This document shows positions 27,076 through 36,240 of a DNA stretch of 64,000 bases, piece after piece (positions within the stretch are counted from its first letter, which is position 1; the number at the start of each line of letters is the position of its first letter). The notes beneath the pieces were generated by a model. The model was not told where the DNA came from. It was given only the letters and a program-made list of their open reading frames with translations, and did not search any database. The position numbers were made by a program, and so were the translations under genes. The DNA is taken from assembly GCA_965216645.1 (NCBI GenBank), contig CBDCGJ010000053.1, positions 62,001 through 126,000 of the forward strand, in the 5' to 3' direction. The stretch is from CBDCGJ01 sp965216645 (lineage in GTDB: Bacteria; Pseudomonadota; Alphaproteobacteria; GCA-2731375).

Positions 27076-28524
27076 ATGCAAACGATTTTGATCGTAGACG
27101 ACGATCCGACACAGCGTCGCCTCCTCGAATCTGTCGTCAGTCGCGAAGGATATCGCACACAAACCGCCGAATCCGGGCAAGAGGCATTGGATATACTCTC
27201 GGCAGACGATGGCGACAGGATCGATTTGGTCATGCTCGATCTCGTCATGCCCGGGATGGACGGTCTCGAGACCTTGGCGAAGTTAAGACCGCATCAGCCC
27301 GACCTTCCGGTCATCGTTTTAACGGCACAGAGCGGTGTCGACATTATCGTGAAGGCCATGCAGGCCGGCGCCGTCGACTTTATCGTCAAACCGGCGAGTC
27401 CGGAACGGCTCCACGTTTCCATCGAAAACGCGATCAGGATCAAGGGTTTAACCGGAGAAATTTCCCGATTGAACCGGCGTGCCGAAGGCACCATGAGATT
27501 CGAAGATCTGGTCATCAATAGTCCGGTCATGGAGGAAGTCGTGCGCCTCGCGGAACGCGGCGCCGGCTCCAGCATTCCGGTCCTATTGGAAGGCGAAAGC
27601 GGCGCCGGCAAAGAAGTAATCGCCCGCGCAATACAGGGCTCCGGCGACCGCGCCGGCAAGGCCTTTGTCGCCGTCAACTGCGGTGCCATCCCGGAAAATT
27701 TGGTCGAGAGCATCCTGTTCGGACATGAAAAGGGCGCCTTCACCGGCGCCGACAAGAAACACGACGGCAAATTCAAAGAAGCCGACGGCGGCACGCTTTT
27801 CCTGGACGAAATCGGCGAGCTTCGCCCGGAAATGCAGGTCAAGCTATTGCGCGCGCTGCAGGAAGGCGAGATCGACCCAATCGGCGCCAAGCAGCCGCTG
27901 AAAGTGGATATTCGTCTGATCTCCGCAACCAACAAGAACCTTTTGGAACTGGTCAGAGACAATCAGTTCCGCGAGGACTTGTACTACCGTTTGAACGTAT
28001 TCCCCCTGTTCATCCCGCCCTTGCGGGACCGGGCGGAAGACATTCCCGACCTCGCCCGCCATTTTCTTCGAAATTTCGCCGCCAGCGAAGGCCGCGGCAT
28101 TCGGGACATCGATGACGACGCCATGAGCCTGCTGAGGCGTTACGAATGGCCGGGCAATGTCCGCCAATTGGAAAACGCCGTTTTCCGGGCCGTGGTGCTG
28201 TGCGAGAACGATGTCCTGTCCGTGGACGATTTTCCGCAGATCGCCAGCAATCTCGGCGTCCGCGCTTCCGCGATGCAGGAAGCCGATCCCGCGCTGGATC
28301 GGCCGACGCCGCAATCGGTGGCGGCGGTGAACGGCAAATCCATAGAAGCCCTCGACCCGAGCGGCCAGTTGCGCCGATTGGAGGAAATCGAGCACGATAT
28401 GATTCGCCTGGCGATCGACGAGTGCAACGGCCAGATGTCCGACGTTGCTCGCAAACTTGGCATCGGCCGCTCGACACTTTATCGCAAAGTTCGCGAGATG
28501 GAGCTGGAAATTCAGCGCGGATAA
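27076..28524 (+). CDS. Sigma-54-dependent response regulator (NtrC family)
   Basis: A 482-residue activator. Residues 1-120 are a receiver domain with phosphoacceptor Asp55 (LVMLDLVMPG) and Lys105. An AAA+ domain at about 143-370 has Walker A GESGAGKE (173-180), the sigma-54 contact loop GAFTGA (220-225) and Walker B GTLFLDEIGEL. The C-terminus has a Fis-type helix-turn-helix (MSDVARKLGIGRSTLYRKV). By family it activates sigma-54 promoters when phosphorylated. No cognate histidine kinase is adjacent, so partner and targets are unknown. Confidence 0.95.
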   Translation: MQTILIVDDDPTQRRLLESVVSREGYRTQTAESGQEALDILSADDGDRIDLVMLDLVMPGMDGLETLAKLRPHQPDLPVIVLTAQSGVDIIVKAMQAGAVDFIVKPASPERLHVSIENAIRIKGLTGEISRLNRRAEGTMRFEDLVINSPVMEEVVRLAERGAGSSIPVLLEGESGAGKEVIARAIQGSGDRAGKAFVAVNCGAIPENLVESILFGHEKGAFTGADKKHDGKFKEADGGTLFLDEIGELRPEMQVKLLRALQEGEIDPIGAKQPLKVDIRLISATNKNLLELVRDNQFREDLYYRLNVFPLFIPPLRDRAEDIPDLARHFLRNFAASEGRGIRDIDDDAMSLLRRYEWPGNVRQLENAVFRAVVLCENDVLSVDDFPQIASNLGVRASAMQEADPALDRPTPQSVAAVNGKSIEALDPSGQLRRLEEIEHDMIRLAIDECNGQMSDVARKLGIGRSTLYRKVREMELEIQRG

Positions 28525-28557
28525 CGCTAATCGCGCCGATTTGAACGCCTTTTCTCC

Positions 28558-28581
28558 GCCGGGCCTGGGCCAGGACCCGGC
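28558..28581. terminator. Hairpin after the NtrC-type regulator
   Basis: GCCGGGCCTGG and CCAGGACCCGGC-like arms form an imperfect stem about 35 nt after the regulator stop. No clear U-tract follows, so intrinsic termination is only possible. Confidence 0.3.
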
Positions 28582-28630
28582 AGATGTTATGTTAAGTATA
28601 ATAGAATTTCCGAACCGTTGAGGTGACGGC

Positions 28631-31600
28631 ATGGACCTTGCCCCCGTATCTTTGGACGACAAATACGAACTGGAAACCGGCCGCGTGTTCATCACCGGCG
28701 TGCAAGCGCTGGTTCGCCTACCGTTGATGCAGCGCCGGCGCGACGCTGCCGCAGGATTGAACACAGCCGGCTTTATCTCCGGTTATCGCGGCTCGCCACT
28801 CGCCGCCTACGATCTGCAGCTCTGGCTGGCGAAGTCCTTCCTGGAGCGTCAACACATCATCTTCCAGCCGGGGGTCAACGAGGACATGGCCGCCACCGCC
28901 GTTTGGGGCAGCCAGCAGTTGGACCTAAACCCCGGCAAGAAATATGACGGCGTCTGCGGTATCTGGTACGGCAAGGGCCCGGGCGTCGACCGCTGCGGCG
29001 ACGTCTTCCGGCACGCCAACTATTTCGGCACCTCGAAGCATGGCGGCGTGCTGGCGCTCTGCGGCGACGACCACAACGCCATCTCCTCGACCATGCCGCA
29101 TCAGAGCGACCACAATATGGCCGCCTTCATGATGCCCATGCTCTATCCCGCGGGCGTGCAGGAATATCTCGACTACGGTTTTCTTGGCTGGGCCATGTCC
29201 CGCTATTCGGGTCTTTGGGTCGGCTATAAATGCGTCAGCGAGTTGGTCGAAAGCTCCGCCTCCATCGATGTCGACCCGCATCGGCTGAAGATCGTCGAAC
29301 CGGACGATTTCGAGATGCCGCCCGGCGGCCTAAATATGCGCTGGCCGGATGACAGATGGCAGCAGGAGGAGCGCCTGGTTCTGCACAAGACCTATGCGGC
29401 CCTCGCCTTCGCCCGGGCCAACAAGATCGACCGCACGGTGTTGGACAGCCCCAATCCGCGTTTCGGTATCGTCACCACGGGCAAATCCTATCTCGACCTG
29501 CGCCAGGCCATGAGCGACTTGGGGATCAGCGACGAGATGGCCTCGGCCGTCGGCATCCGCATCTACAAGGTCGGCATGACCTGGCCGCTGGAGCGCGAGG
29601 GCATTCGCCATTTCGCCGAGGGCTTGGACGAGGTCCTGGTGGTCGAGGAGAAGCGGGCGCTGATCGAAAACCAGCTGAAGGAACAGCTCTACAATTGGCG
29701 CGCCGACGTGCGGCCTCGGGTCGTCGGCAAGTTCGACGAAAACGGCGAGGTCCTGCTGCCGGCCCATGGCGAGCATTCGCCGAGCATGATCGCCAAGGTC
29801 CTGGTTTCGCGCATCCAAGACTATGTCACGTCGCGGGAGATCGAAGACCGCATGGACGTGCTGGAGCGCAAGGAGAAGGCGCTGGAACGGCGCAAAGGCG
29901 ATCCTTTCGAGAGGCCGGCCTATTTCTGCTCCGGCTGCCCGCATAACACCTCGACCAAAGTGCCGGACGGCAGCCGTTCCATCGCCGGCGTCGGCTGCCA
30001 CTACATGGCTGTCAGCATGTTTCGCAAGACAGAGACCTTCACCCAAATGGGTGGCGAGGGCGTGCCCTGGACCGGCTGCGCACCCTTCACGAAGGAGAAG
30101 CATGTCTTTGCCAATCTCGGCGACGGCACCTATCACCACAGCGGTATTCTGGCGATCCGGGCGGCGGTCGCCTCCGGCGCCAACATCACCTACAAGCTGC
30201 TTTACAACGACGCCGTGGCGATGACCGGCGGCCAGCCTATTCTGGAGGAAGGCCAGCTCTCGCCGTGGGAGATTAGCCAGCAAATCTATTATGAGGGCGT
30301 GAAGAAGATCGTCGTCACCACGGACGAACCGGACAAGTACCCCATCGGCACCGCCTGGGCACCCGGCACGACGATCCGCCACCGCGACGAATTGGATGAG
30401 ATTCAGCGGGAACTGCGGGACATTCCGGGTTGCACGATTATCATCCACGACCAGACCTGCGCCGCGGAGAAGCGGCGCCGGCGCAAGCGGGGCGCTTTCC
30501 CCGATCCGGACCGTCGGGTCTTCATCAACGATTTGGTTTGCGAAGGCTGCGGCGATTGCTCGGACGCGTCCAACTGCGTCTCCGTCGAACCGCTGGAAAC
30601 CGAATTCGGCCGCAAGCGACAGATCAACCAATCCGCTTGCAACAAGGATTTCTCCTGTCTCAAGGGCTTCTGCCCCAGCTTCGTTACCGTCTCCGGTGCG
30701 ACTGTGCGCAAGGCGCGGGGACCGGGCGCGGACGCGTTGATGATGACGGCGCGCAATCTGCCCGCACCGCAACAAGCGCCGAGCGAGAAAACCTACGATA
30801 TCCTGGTGACCGGGATCGGTGGCACCGGCGTTGTCACCATCGGCGCCTTGCTCGGCATGGCCGCCCATCTCGAGGGCAAGGGCGTGACCGTGCTCGACTT
30901 CACCGGCCTGGCGCAGAAGAACGGCCAGGTCTTAAGCCATGTACGCATCGCCGAGGATCCAGAGACCATCAAGGCCGTGCGCATTCCCGCCGGTATGACC
31001 AATCTGCTGATCGGCTGCGACATGGTGGTCGCCGCCTCTGACGAATCCTTGCGTAAGCTCGAATCCGGACTGACCCACGCGGTGGTCAACAGCCACATGC
31101 AGCCGACCGCCGAGTTCACATTGAACACGGACATTCAATTCGACACCGCCCGCATGCACGAGACATTGCGTCAGGCCGTCGGCGACAATCTGCTGGATTT
31201 CCTGGACGCGACGCAGCTGGCGACGGCGCTCTGCGGCGACGCCATCGCCACCAATCTGTTCCTGCTCGGGTATGCGGCGCAACGCGGCCTGCTGCCGGTC
31301 AGCCTGGAAGCGATCGACAAGGCCATCGAGTTGAACGGCGTTGCGGTGGAGATGAACCGGCAGGCCTTCGCCTTCGGCCGGGTGGCGGCACACGATCTGA
31401 AACTGGTCGCCGATACCGCGCTGCCGAAATCCGCCGATCTGGACGACGCGCCGCAAACCCTCGACGGGTTGATCGACCGCCGCGCCGGCTTCTTGACCGA
31501 CTATCAGGACGGCGCCTATGCGGAAAGCTACGACGCCTTCGTCCGCAAAGTGGAACGGGCCGAGCTGGACCGGGCGCCGGGCATGACCGGCCTGGCCGAT

Positions 31601-32113
31601 GCGGTCGCCCAAAATCTGTTCAAGCTGATGGCCTATAAGGACGAGTACGAAGTGGCGCGGCTCTACAGCGATCCCGCCTTCCAGGAAAAACTCAAGGCGA
31701 CATTCGACGGCGATCTAAAGATCAGCTTTCATCTGGCGCCGCCCGTCATCGCCGAGCGCGACGCCCAGGGCCATCTGACGAAGCAGGAATTCGGCCCCTG
31801 GATGTTCAAGGCCATGAATGTGCTGGCGAAACTGAAGGGACTGCGCGGCACCGCCTTCGATCCCTTCGGCCGCACCGAGGAACGGCGCATGGAACGTCAG
31901 CTGATCGTCGACTACCGCAAGACAGTGGAAGAGTTGATCGCCGGCCTCGACAGCGACAATCACCGTCTTGCCGTCGAGATTGCGGATCTGCCGAAAATGA
32001 TGCGCGGCTTCGGCCATATCAAGGAAACCAACGTCAAACGCGTGAAGGCTCAGGAAGCGGAACTGCTCGACGCCTGGCGCAACCCGGAAAAACGCCCGGC
32101 CGCGGCGGAATAA
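28631..32113 (+). CDS. Indolepyruvate:ferredoxin oxidoreductase family protein, fused alpha/beta type
   Basis: A 1160-residue 2-oxoacid oxidoreductase combining all domains in one chain. Order: a pyrimidine-binding/transketolase-like N-terminal domain (GYRGSPLAAYDLQLW), a TPP domain with GDGTYHHSGILAIRAAVASG (about 495-515), an iron-sulfur stretch with Cys motifs (CEGCGDCSDASNC; CNKDFSCLKGFC), and the gamma-like domain from about 725 (ILVTGIGGTGVVTIGALLGMAAHLEG). Family members oxidatively decarboxylate aryl pyruvates or branched 2-oxoacids to acyl-CoA. Single-chain fusions like this are typical of proteobacteria. A TATAAT at 28597-28602 precedes the gene. It stands alone, convergent with the hydroxyacyl-CoA dehydrogenase gene. 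Confidence 0.95.
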   Translation: MDLAPVSLDDKYELETGRVFITGVQALVRLPLMQRRRDAAAGLNTAGFISGYRGSPLAAYDLQLWLAKSFLERQHIIFQPGVNEDMAATAVWGSQQLDLNPGKKYDGVCGIWYGKGPGVDRCGDVFRHANYFGTSKHGGVLALCGDDHNAISSTMPHQSDHNMAAFMMPMLYPAGVQEYLDYGFLGWAMSRYSGLWVGYKCVSELVESSASIDVDPHRLKIVEPDDFEMPPGGLNMRWPDDRWQQEERLVLHKTYAALAFARANKIDRTVLDSPNPRFGIVTTGKSYLDLRQAMSDLGISDEMASAVGIRIYKVGMTWPLEREGIRHFAEGLDEVLVVEEKRALIENQLKEQLYNWRADVRPRVVGKFDENGEVLLPAHGEHSPSMIAKVLVSRIQDYVTSREIEDRMDVLERKEKALERRKGDPFERPAYFCSGCPHNTSTKVPDGSRSIAGVGCHYMAVSMFRKTETFTQMGGEGVPWTGCAPFTKEKHVFANLGDGTYHHSGILAIRAAVASGANITYKLLYNDAVAMTGGQPILEEGQLSPWEISQQIYYEGVKKIVVTTDEPDKYPIGTAWAPGTTIRHRDELDEIQRELRDIPGCTIIIHDQTCAAEKRRRRKRGAFPDPDRRVFINDLVCEGCGDCSDASNCVSVEPLETEFGRKRQINQSACNKDFSCLKGFCPSFVTVSGATVRKARGPGADALMMTARNLPAPQQAPSEKTYDILVTGIGGTGVVTIGALLGMAAHLEGKGVTVLDFTGLAQKNGQVLSHVRIAEDPETIKAVRIPAGMTNLLIGCDMVVAASDESLRKLESGLTHAVVNSHMQPTAEFTLNTDIQFDTARMHETLRQAVGDNLLDFLDATQLATALCGDAIATNLFLLGYAAQRGLLPVSLEAIDKAIELNGVAVEMNRQAFAFGRVAAHDLKLVADTALPKSADLDDAPQTLDGLIDRRAGFLTDYQDGAYAESYDAFVRKVERAELDRAPGMTGLADAVAQNLFKLMAYKDEYEVARLYSDPAFQEKLKATFDGDLKISFHLAPPVIAERDAQGHLTKQEFGPWMFKAMNVLAKLKGLRGTAFDPFGRTEERRMERQLIVDYRKTVEELIAGLDSDNHRLAVEIADLPKMMRGFGHIKETNVKRVKAQEAELLDAWRNPEKRPAAAE

Positions 32114-32126
32114 TATCATTCACGTC

Positions 32127-32211
32127 ATCCCGGCCGGAGCAGCGCGGAGAGCCGGGATCTCATGCAGGACAGAGCCCCGTCATCGAGGAGATTCCGGCGC
32201 AAGGCCGGAAT
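32127..32211. repeat. REP-like paired palindromes between convergent genes
   Basis: Two inverted repeats lie in the 110-bp gap between convergent genes. ATCCCGGC/GCCGGGAT occupies 32127-32158 with a 16-nt loop. ATTCCGGC/GCCGGAAT occupies 32191-32211 with a 5-nt loop. The arms resemble scattered REP-type elements of alphaproteobacteria (CGTCATCCCGGC..., CCGGAATGAC). They may also serve as a bidirectional terminator. No other copy was seen in this window. Confidence 0.55.
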
Positions 32212-32223
32212 GACATACTCGAA

Positions 32224-33549
32224 TTATACCGGGTGGTAGCTGCCGTCGGTGCCAAGGAATTCCTTGCCGTCGTTGCGATAGAAGCTTTCGGCGCCGGCGT
32301 CCTGAAGGATCTGCATCATGGCCGGTAGAGGACGGCCAGCTTTCTCCAGTTCCGGGATGACATTGTCGAGGCCAATGGCATCGAGCATTTCGAAGGGGCC
32401 TTGTTGCCAATTGAAACCCCAGCGCATGGCGCGGTCGATATTGACCACGTCGTCGCTGATCTCCGGCACCAGATCGGCGGCATATTCCAGGGTGCCGCCG
32501 ACGACCTTGCGAACGAAATCGCCGAGCGCGTCGTCAGCCATCAGCAGGCCGTTCAGGTTCTGTTTTTCTTCCGGCAGCTCGACCTTTGCCGCATCGCGCC
32601 AGTTTTCGCCGGTGAGATCGAAGATCTCCTTCACCTTGTTCCCGTCGTCACCGGCGCGCATGCGATAGAAACCGCCGCCGGCTTTGCGGCCGATCTGCCC
32701 GCGTTCCAACATCGCCGCGATCTTCGTCGGAAACGTGGTGAAGCGTCGCGACATGTCGGTCTCGTCCAAGTTCCGGTCCAAGTTTACGGCGACCAGACTC
32801 ATGACATCCAAGCCAATCAGATCCAGCAAACCGTAGAGCGCCGTTGGCGGGATGCCCACCGGGGCGCCGAGGGCGGCGTCGATCTCCTCCATGCTCAGGC
32901 CCGCTGACAAGGCATCGTCGGTATGCCCCATGCCGGCCAGCATCCAAAAACAGCCGATCCGGTTGGCGATGAAATTGACCGTGTCCTTGGCCCAGACCAC
33001 GCCCTTGTTCATCCGGTTGTTCAGGATGTCGGACAGGGTGTCGATGACTTCCGGCGAGGTATCTTCTCCGGGAATGAGTTCGACCAGTTTCATCACCTTC
33101 ACCGGATTGAAGAAGTGGGTGATGGCGATATCGTGACGCAGTCGCTCGGGCAGGCCATCGGTGATCTGATGCAGCAGAATGCCGCTGGTATTGCTGGTGA
33201 CGATGGAGCCGTCGCGGCGTATCTCCTCGATGCGCTGGAACATGTCCCGCTTGATCGCGAGATCCTCGATGATCGCCTCCACAACCCAGTCCGCCTCGCC
33301 GACCCGGTCGAAGTCGTCCTCGAAATTGCCGATAGAGATGCGATCGGCCGCCGCTTCGTCTTCCAGCATCGGCGCGCGGCCGCCCAGCATCGCCTCCTTG
33401 GCCTTGGCCGCCAGAGCGTTGCGATCGCCGTCCGTGGCCGGCATATCGAGAAAATCGACCTCCATCCCGATCGAAGCGCATAGCGCGGCGAGACCCGCGC
33501 CCATGGTGCCGGTACCCAGGATGACGACCTTATCGACTTTTTGCGGCAT
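32224..33549 (-). CDS. 3-hydroxyacyl-CoA dehydrogenase
   Basis: A 441-residue NAD-dependent dehydrogenase of beta-oxidation. The Rossmann motif VVILGTGTMGAGLAALCASIG is at the N-terminus; the active-site region THFFNPVKVMKLVELIPG and IANRIGCFWMLAG follow. A second, C-terminal HCDH-like half ends in RWGFNWQQGPFEMLDAIG, as in the dehydrogenase part of FadB-type proteins. There is no enoyl-CoA hydratase domain, so it is a monofunctional or degenerate-tail version. It lies 7 nt upstream of gapR on the same strand but reads away from it after gapR in order pyk-gapR-HCDH on the minus strand. Confidence 0.92.
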   Translation of the reverse strand: MPQKVDKVVILGTGTMGAGLAALCASIGMEVDFLDMPATDGDRNALAAKAKEAMLGGRAPMLEDEAAADRISIGNFEDDFDRVGEADWVVEAIIEDLAIKRDMFQRIEEIRRDGSIVTSNTSGILLHQITDGLPERLRHDIAITHFFNPVKVMKLVELIPGEDTSPEVIDTLSDILNNRMNKGVVWAKDTVNFIANRIGCFWMLAGMGHTDDALSAGLSMEEIDAALGAPVGIPPTALYGLLDLIGLDVMSLVAVNLDRNLDETDMSRRFTTFPTKIAAMLERGQIGRKAGGGFYRMRAGDDGNKVKEIFDLTGENWRDAAKVELPEEKQNLNGLLMADDALGDFVRKVVGGTLEYAADLVPEISDDVVNIDRAMRWGFNWQQGPFEMLDAIGLDNVIPELEKAGRPLPAMMQILQDAGAESFYRNDGKEFLGTDGSYHPV

Positions 33550-33556
33550 TTCCTGT

Positions 33557-33802
33557 CTACTCCATCCCCAGTGCGTGTTTATAAACGTCGAGCAGCGCCT
33601 CCTGCTCCTGCATATCCGCCTTGTCCATCTTCCTTAGGCGGACGACCTGACGCATGATCTTCGGGTCGAAGCCGACGCCCTTGGCCTCCGAATAGACCTC
33701 TCGGATATCGGCACCCAAGGCCGCTTTTTCTTCTTCCAAGCGCTCGATGCGCTCAATGAATTGCCGTAAATGTTCACCGGCAACGCCGCCCTGATCGGCC
33801 AT
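33557..33802 (-). CDS. gapR: GapR family DNA-binding domain protein (DUF2312)
   Basis: An 81-residue protein matching the GapR/DUF2312 family: LRQFIERIERLEEEKAALGADI is a coiled-coil segment, followed by VYSEAKGVGFDPKIMRQVVRLRK. GapR proteins are alphaproteobacterial nucleoid-associated proteins that bind overtwisted DNA ahead of replication and transcription. Length and order are typical. It sits between pyk and the hydroxyacyl-CoA dehydrogenase, all on the minus strand; the link with pyk is probably positional only. Confidence 0.92.
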   Translation of the reverse strand: MADQGGVAGEHLRQFIERIERLEEEKAALGADIREVYSEAKGVGFDPKIMRQVVRLRKMDKADMQEQEALLDVYKHALGME

Positions 33803-33908
33803 GTCTCATTCACTCCACATTTGTCAAAGGCCGGCCGCCGCCGGCGAAGGCCGGACCATACCGAGGCACCGTCCATCCTGCAATATTCCGCTGGTCCGGG
33901 CGGCGGAA

Positions 33909-35336
33909 TTAAATCTCTTCGTCGGTGATCCAGGCGATACGAAGCGTGTTGGTGGCACCAGGCGTGCCAAAGGGCACGCCGGCGGTGATAACAATACGAT
34001 CGCCCGGTCTGCCGAGACCCTGACCGCGGACGACACCAGCGGCACGGCGCACCATATCGGTGAAACCGCGCGCGTCTTCCGTCACTACGCAATGCAACCC
34101 CCAAGCGAGGGATAGGCGCCGCGCCGTGTCCAGACGCGGGGTCAGCGCCAAGGTCGGCCGCAATGGCCGCTCCCGCGAGGCGCGCAGCGCCGTCGAGCCG
34201 GAGGTCGTGTACGTCACGATTGCCGCCGCGTTGACGGTGCGCGCCACCTGCTTAGCGGCGGCGGTAATGGCATCGGCCGCCGTCGCTTCCGGGTCCATGC
34301 GCTCCGCTCGCCGGTCTTCCAGATAGAGTTGGTCCCGTTCGACCTGCCGGGCCACCCGATCCATGATCTCAACGGCCGCGACCGGATATTGGCCGGCGGC
34401 GGTTTCCGCCGACAACATGACCGCGTCGGCGGCATCGACGATCGCCGTGGCGACGTCGGACACCTCCGCCCGCGTTGGCACCGGCATCGTGACCATGCTT
34501 TCCAACATCTGGGTCGCCACCACGACGGGTTTGCCCGCCTTGCGCGCCTCCTGGATCAAGCGTTTCTGCAGACCCGGCACATTCTCCGGCGGCAGTTCGA
34601 CGCCAAGATCGCCGCGCGCCACCATGATCCCGTCGGCCAAGTCGACGATTTGGTTCAAACTGTTCAGGGCCGCCGGTTTTTCGATCTTGGCCATGACATA
34701 GGCCCGACCTTTGACGATCTTCTTGGCCTCGGCAATGTCCTCCGGCCGTTGCACGAAGCTGAGTGCGACCCAGTCGACGCCGAGTTCGAGGGCGAATTCG
34801 AGGTCTTTGCGGTCTTTCTCCGTCATTGCCGCCAGCGGCAGTTCGACATCGGGGACGTTGACCCCCTTACGGCTTTTCAATTCGCCGCCGGCGATCACTT
34901 CCGTGTCGATGTAATCCTTGCCCGTTTCGCGGACCCGAAGGCGGATACGCCCATCGTCGATCAGCAGGTTGGAGCCTTTCTCGACCGCCGCGAAAACTTC
35001 GCGATGCGGTAGCGGCGCCCGGCTCGCGTCGCCTTTCGCCTTCTTGGTATCGAGCCGAAACGCAGCGCCGGTCTGCAGGTCTACCGGTTCCTCCAGCAGA
35101 TCGCCGATACGGATCTTCGGTCCCTGCAGATCGACAAGGATAGCGATCGGTCGCCCGACTTCGGCCTCGCATCGCCGGATGGCGGCGTGGCGGGCGCGAT
35201 GTTCGTCGTGGTTGCCGTGGGAAAAATTCAATCTGAAAACATCGGCGCCCGCTTCGTGAAGCGCCAGGATGTCGTCATAGTCACCGCTCGCCGGCCCCAG
35301 GGTCGCGAGGATTTTGGTGTTGCGTTCTCGATGCAC
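33909..35336 (-). CDS. pyk: Pyruvate kinase
   Basis: A 475-residue glycolytic enzyme forming pyruvate and ATP from phosphoenolpyruvate and ADP. The start is GTG at 35336 (HRERNTKILATLGPAS). Motifs: VFRLNFSHGNHDEHRARH, VDLQGPKIRIG, active-site VMAKIEKPAALNSL and IMVARGDLGVELP, MLESMVTMPVPTRAEVSDVA with the substrate region SAETAAGQYPVAAVE. The C-terminal regulatory domain is complete. It is divergent from the N-formylglutamate amidohydrolase gene with about 90 bp between them. Confidence 0.97.
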   Translation of the reverse strand: MHRERNTKILATLGPASGDYDDILALHEAGADVFRLNFSHGNHDEHRARHAAIRRCEAEVGRPIAILVDLQGPKIRIGDLLEEPVDLQTGAAFRLDTKKAKGDASRAPLPHREVFAAVEKGSNLLIDDGRIRLRVRETGKDYIDTEVIAGGELKSRKGVNVPDVELPLAAMTEKDRKDLEFALELGVDWVALSFVQRPEDIAEAKKIVKGRAYVMAKIEKPAALNSLNQIVDLADGIMVARGDLGVELPPENVPGLQKRLIQEARKAGKPVVVATQMLESMVTMPVPTRAEVSDVATAIVDAADAVMLSAETAAGQYPVAAVEIMDRVARQVERDQLYLEDRRAERMDPEATAADAITAAAKQVARTVNAAAIVTYTTSGSTALRASRERPLRPTLALTPRLDTARRLSLAWGLHCVVTEDARGFTDMVRRAAGVVRGQGLGRPGDRIVITAGVPFGTPGATNTLRIAWITDEEI

Positions 35337-35428
35337 GTCGTTGCCGGCTTTGTTTTCGTGTTCTTGTTTGTCCGACGCATGATGGCATATGTTCCGAGCT
35401 TGCGAAACAGGACCAAAGCGACAGTTTC

Positions 35429-36238
35429 ATGAACCTTGCCGCGCCCGACCGGGAAGCTTTGCTGCGTAACCATCGGCCCTATGAGGTCGTTGCCGGCGCC
35501 GCCGATTCCCGTCTGCTGATCATTTGCGACCATGCCAGCAATTTCATTCCCGCGCCCTATGGCGGTCTCGGCTTGCCACTGGCGCGGTTGCAGGAGCATA
35601 TCGCCTACGATATCGGCGCGGCCAATGTCGCCCGGCGGTTGGCGGCGATGACCGATAGCACCGCCGTACTCTGCGGCACGTCGCGGCTTTTGATCGATTG
35701 CAACCGGCTTTTCGAAGACCCGTCGCTAATCCCCGAAGCGAGCGATGGTGTCGACATTCCGGGCAATCGTGGCCTCGACCCGGCCGAGCGCGAATATCGC
35801 GCGAACGCCTTCTTCCACAGCTACCACGGTGCCGTCGAAGTCGAGCTGCACCGCCGCTTGTCCGCCGGCATCGTCCCGGCCGTCGTATCGGTCCACAGCT
35901 TCACGCCGCGGATGAACGGCCAGGACCGGCCTTGGGACGTTGGTCTATTATGGCAAAAGGATCCGCGCATGGCGCCGCCGTTGATCGATTATCTGCGCCG
36001 TGAAGCCGGTCTTTGTGTCGGCGACAACGAACCCTATTCCGGCGTCGCCCCGAAGGGCTACGCGATCACCACCTACGGCACTGAGCGCGGCCTGCCTGTC
36101 GCTCTGTTCGAAATCCGTCAGGACCAGGTGGAGACCGAGGCGCAAGCCGACCGTTGGGCAAATATCCTCCACGACGCGCTAGCCCATGTGTTACAAGACG
36201 AGAGTATTTTCAAACTCGAACCCAGTGCCATGGATTGA
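35429..36238 (+). CDS. N-formylglutamate amidohydrolase family protein
   Basis: A 269-residue zinc-dependent deformylase-like enzyme. The family motif LLIICDHASNFIPAPYG is near residue 30; later conserved parts are AYDIGAANVARRLA, LIDCNRLFEDPSLIP, VSVHSFTPRMNG and GYAITTYGTERGLPVALFEIRQD. The biochemical family removes formyl groups from N-formylglutamate in histidine breakdown, but no hut gene is present here. The gene lies 2 nt before a carboxylate-amine ligase gene, a pairing that suggests a joint role in glutamate-amide or peptide metabolism. Confidence 0.92.
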   Translation: MNLAAPDREALLRNHRPYEVVAGAADSRLLIICDHASNFIPAPYGGLGLPLARLQEHIAYDIGAANVARRLAAMTDSTAVLCGTSRLLIDCNRLFEDPSLIPEASDGVDIPGNRGLDPAEREYRANAFFHSYHGAVEVELHRRLSAGIVPAVVSVHSFTPRMNGQDRPWDVGLLWQKDPRMAPPLIDYLRREAGLCVGDNEPYSGVAPKGYAITTYGTERGLPVALFEIRQDQVETEAQADRWANILHDALAHVLQDESIFKLEPSAMD

Positions 36239-36240
36239 AT

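Noticed and set aside
33836..33874. GC-rich palindromic stretch between gapR and pyk
   Set aside because: Repeated GGCCGG motifs can pair in several ways, but no clear stem with a U-tract forms, so no terminator is claimed.
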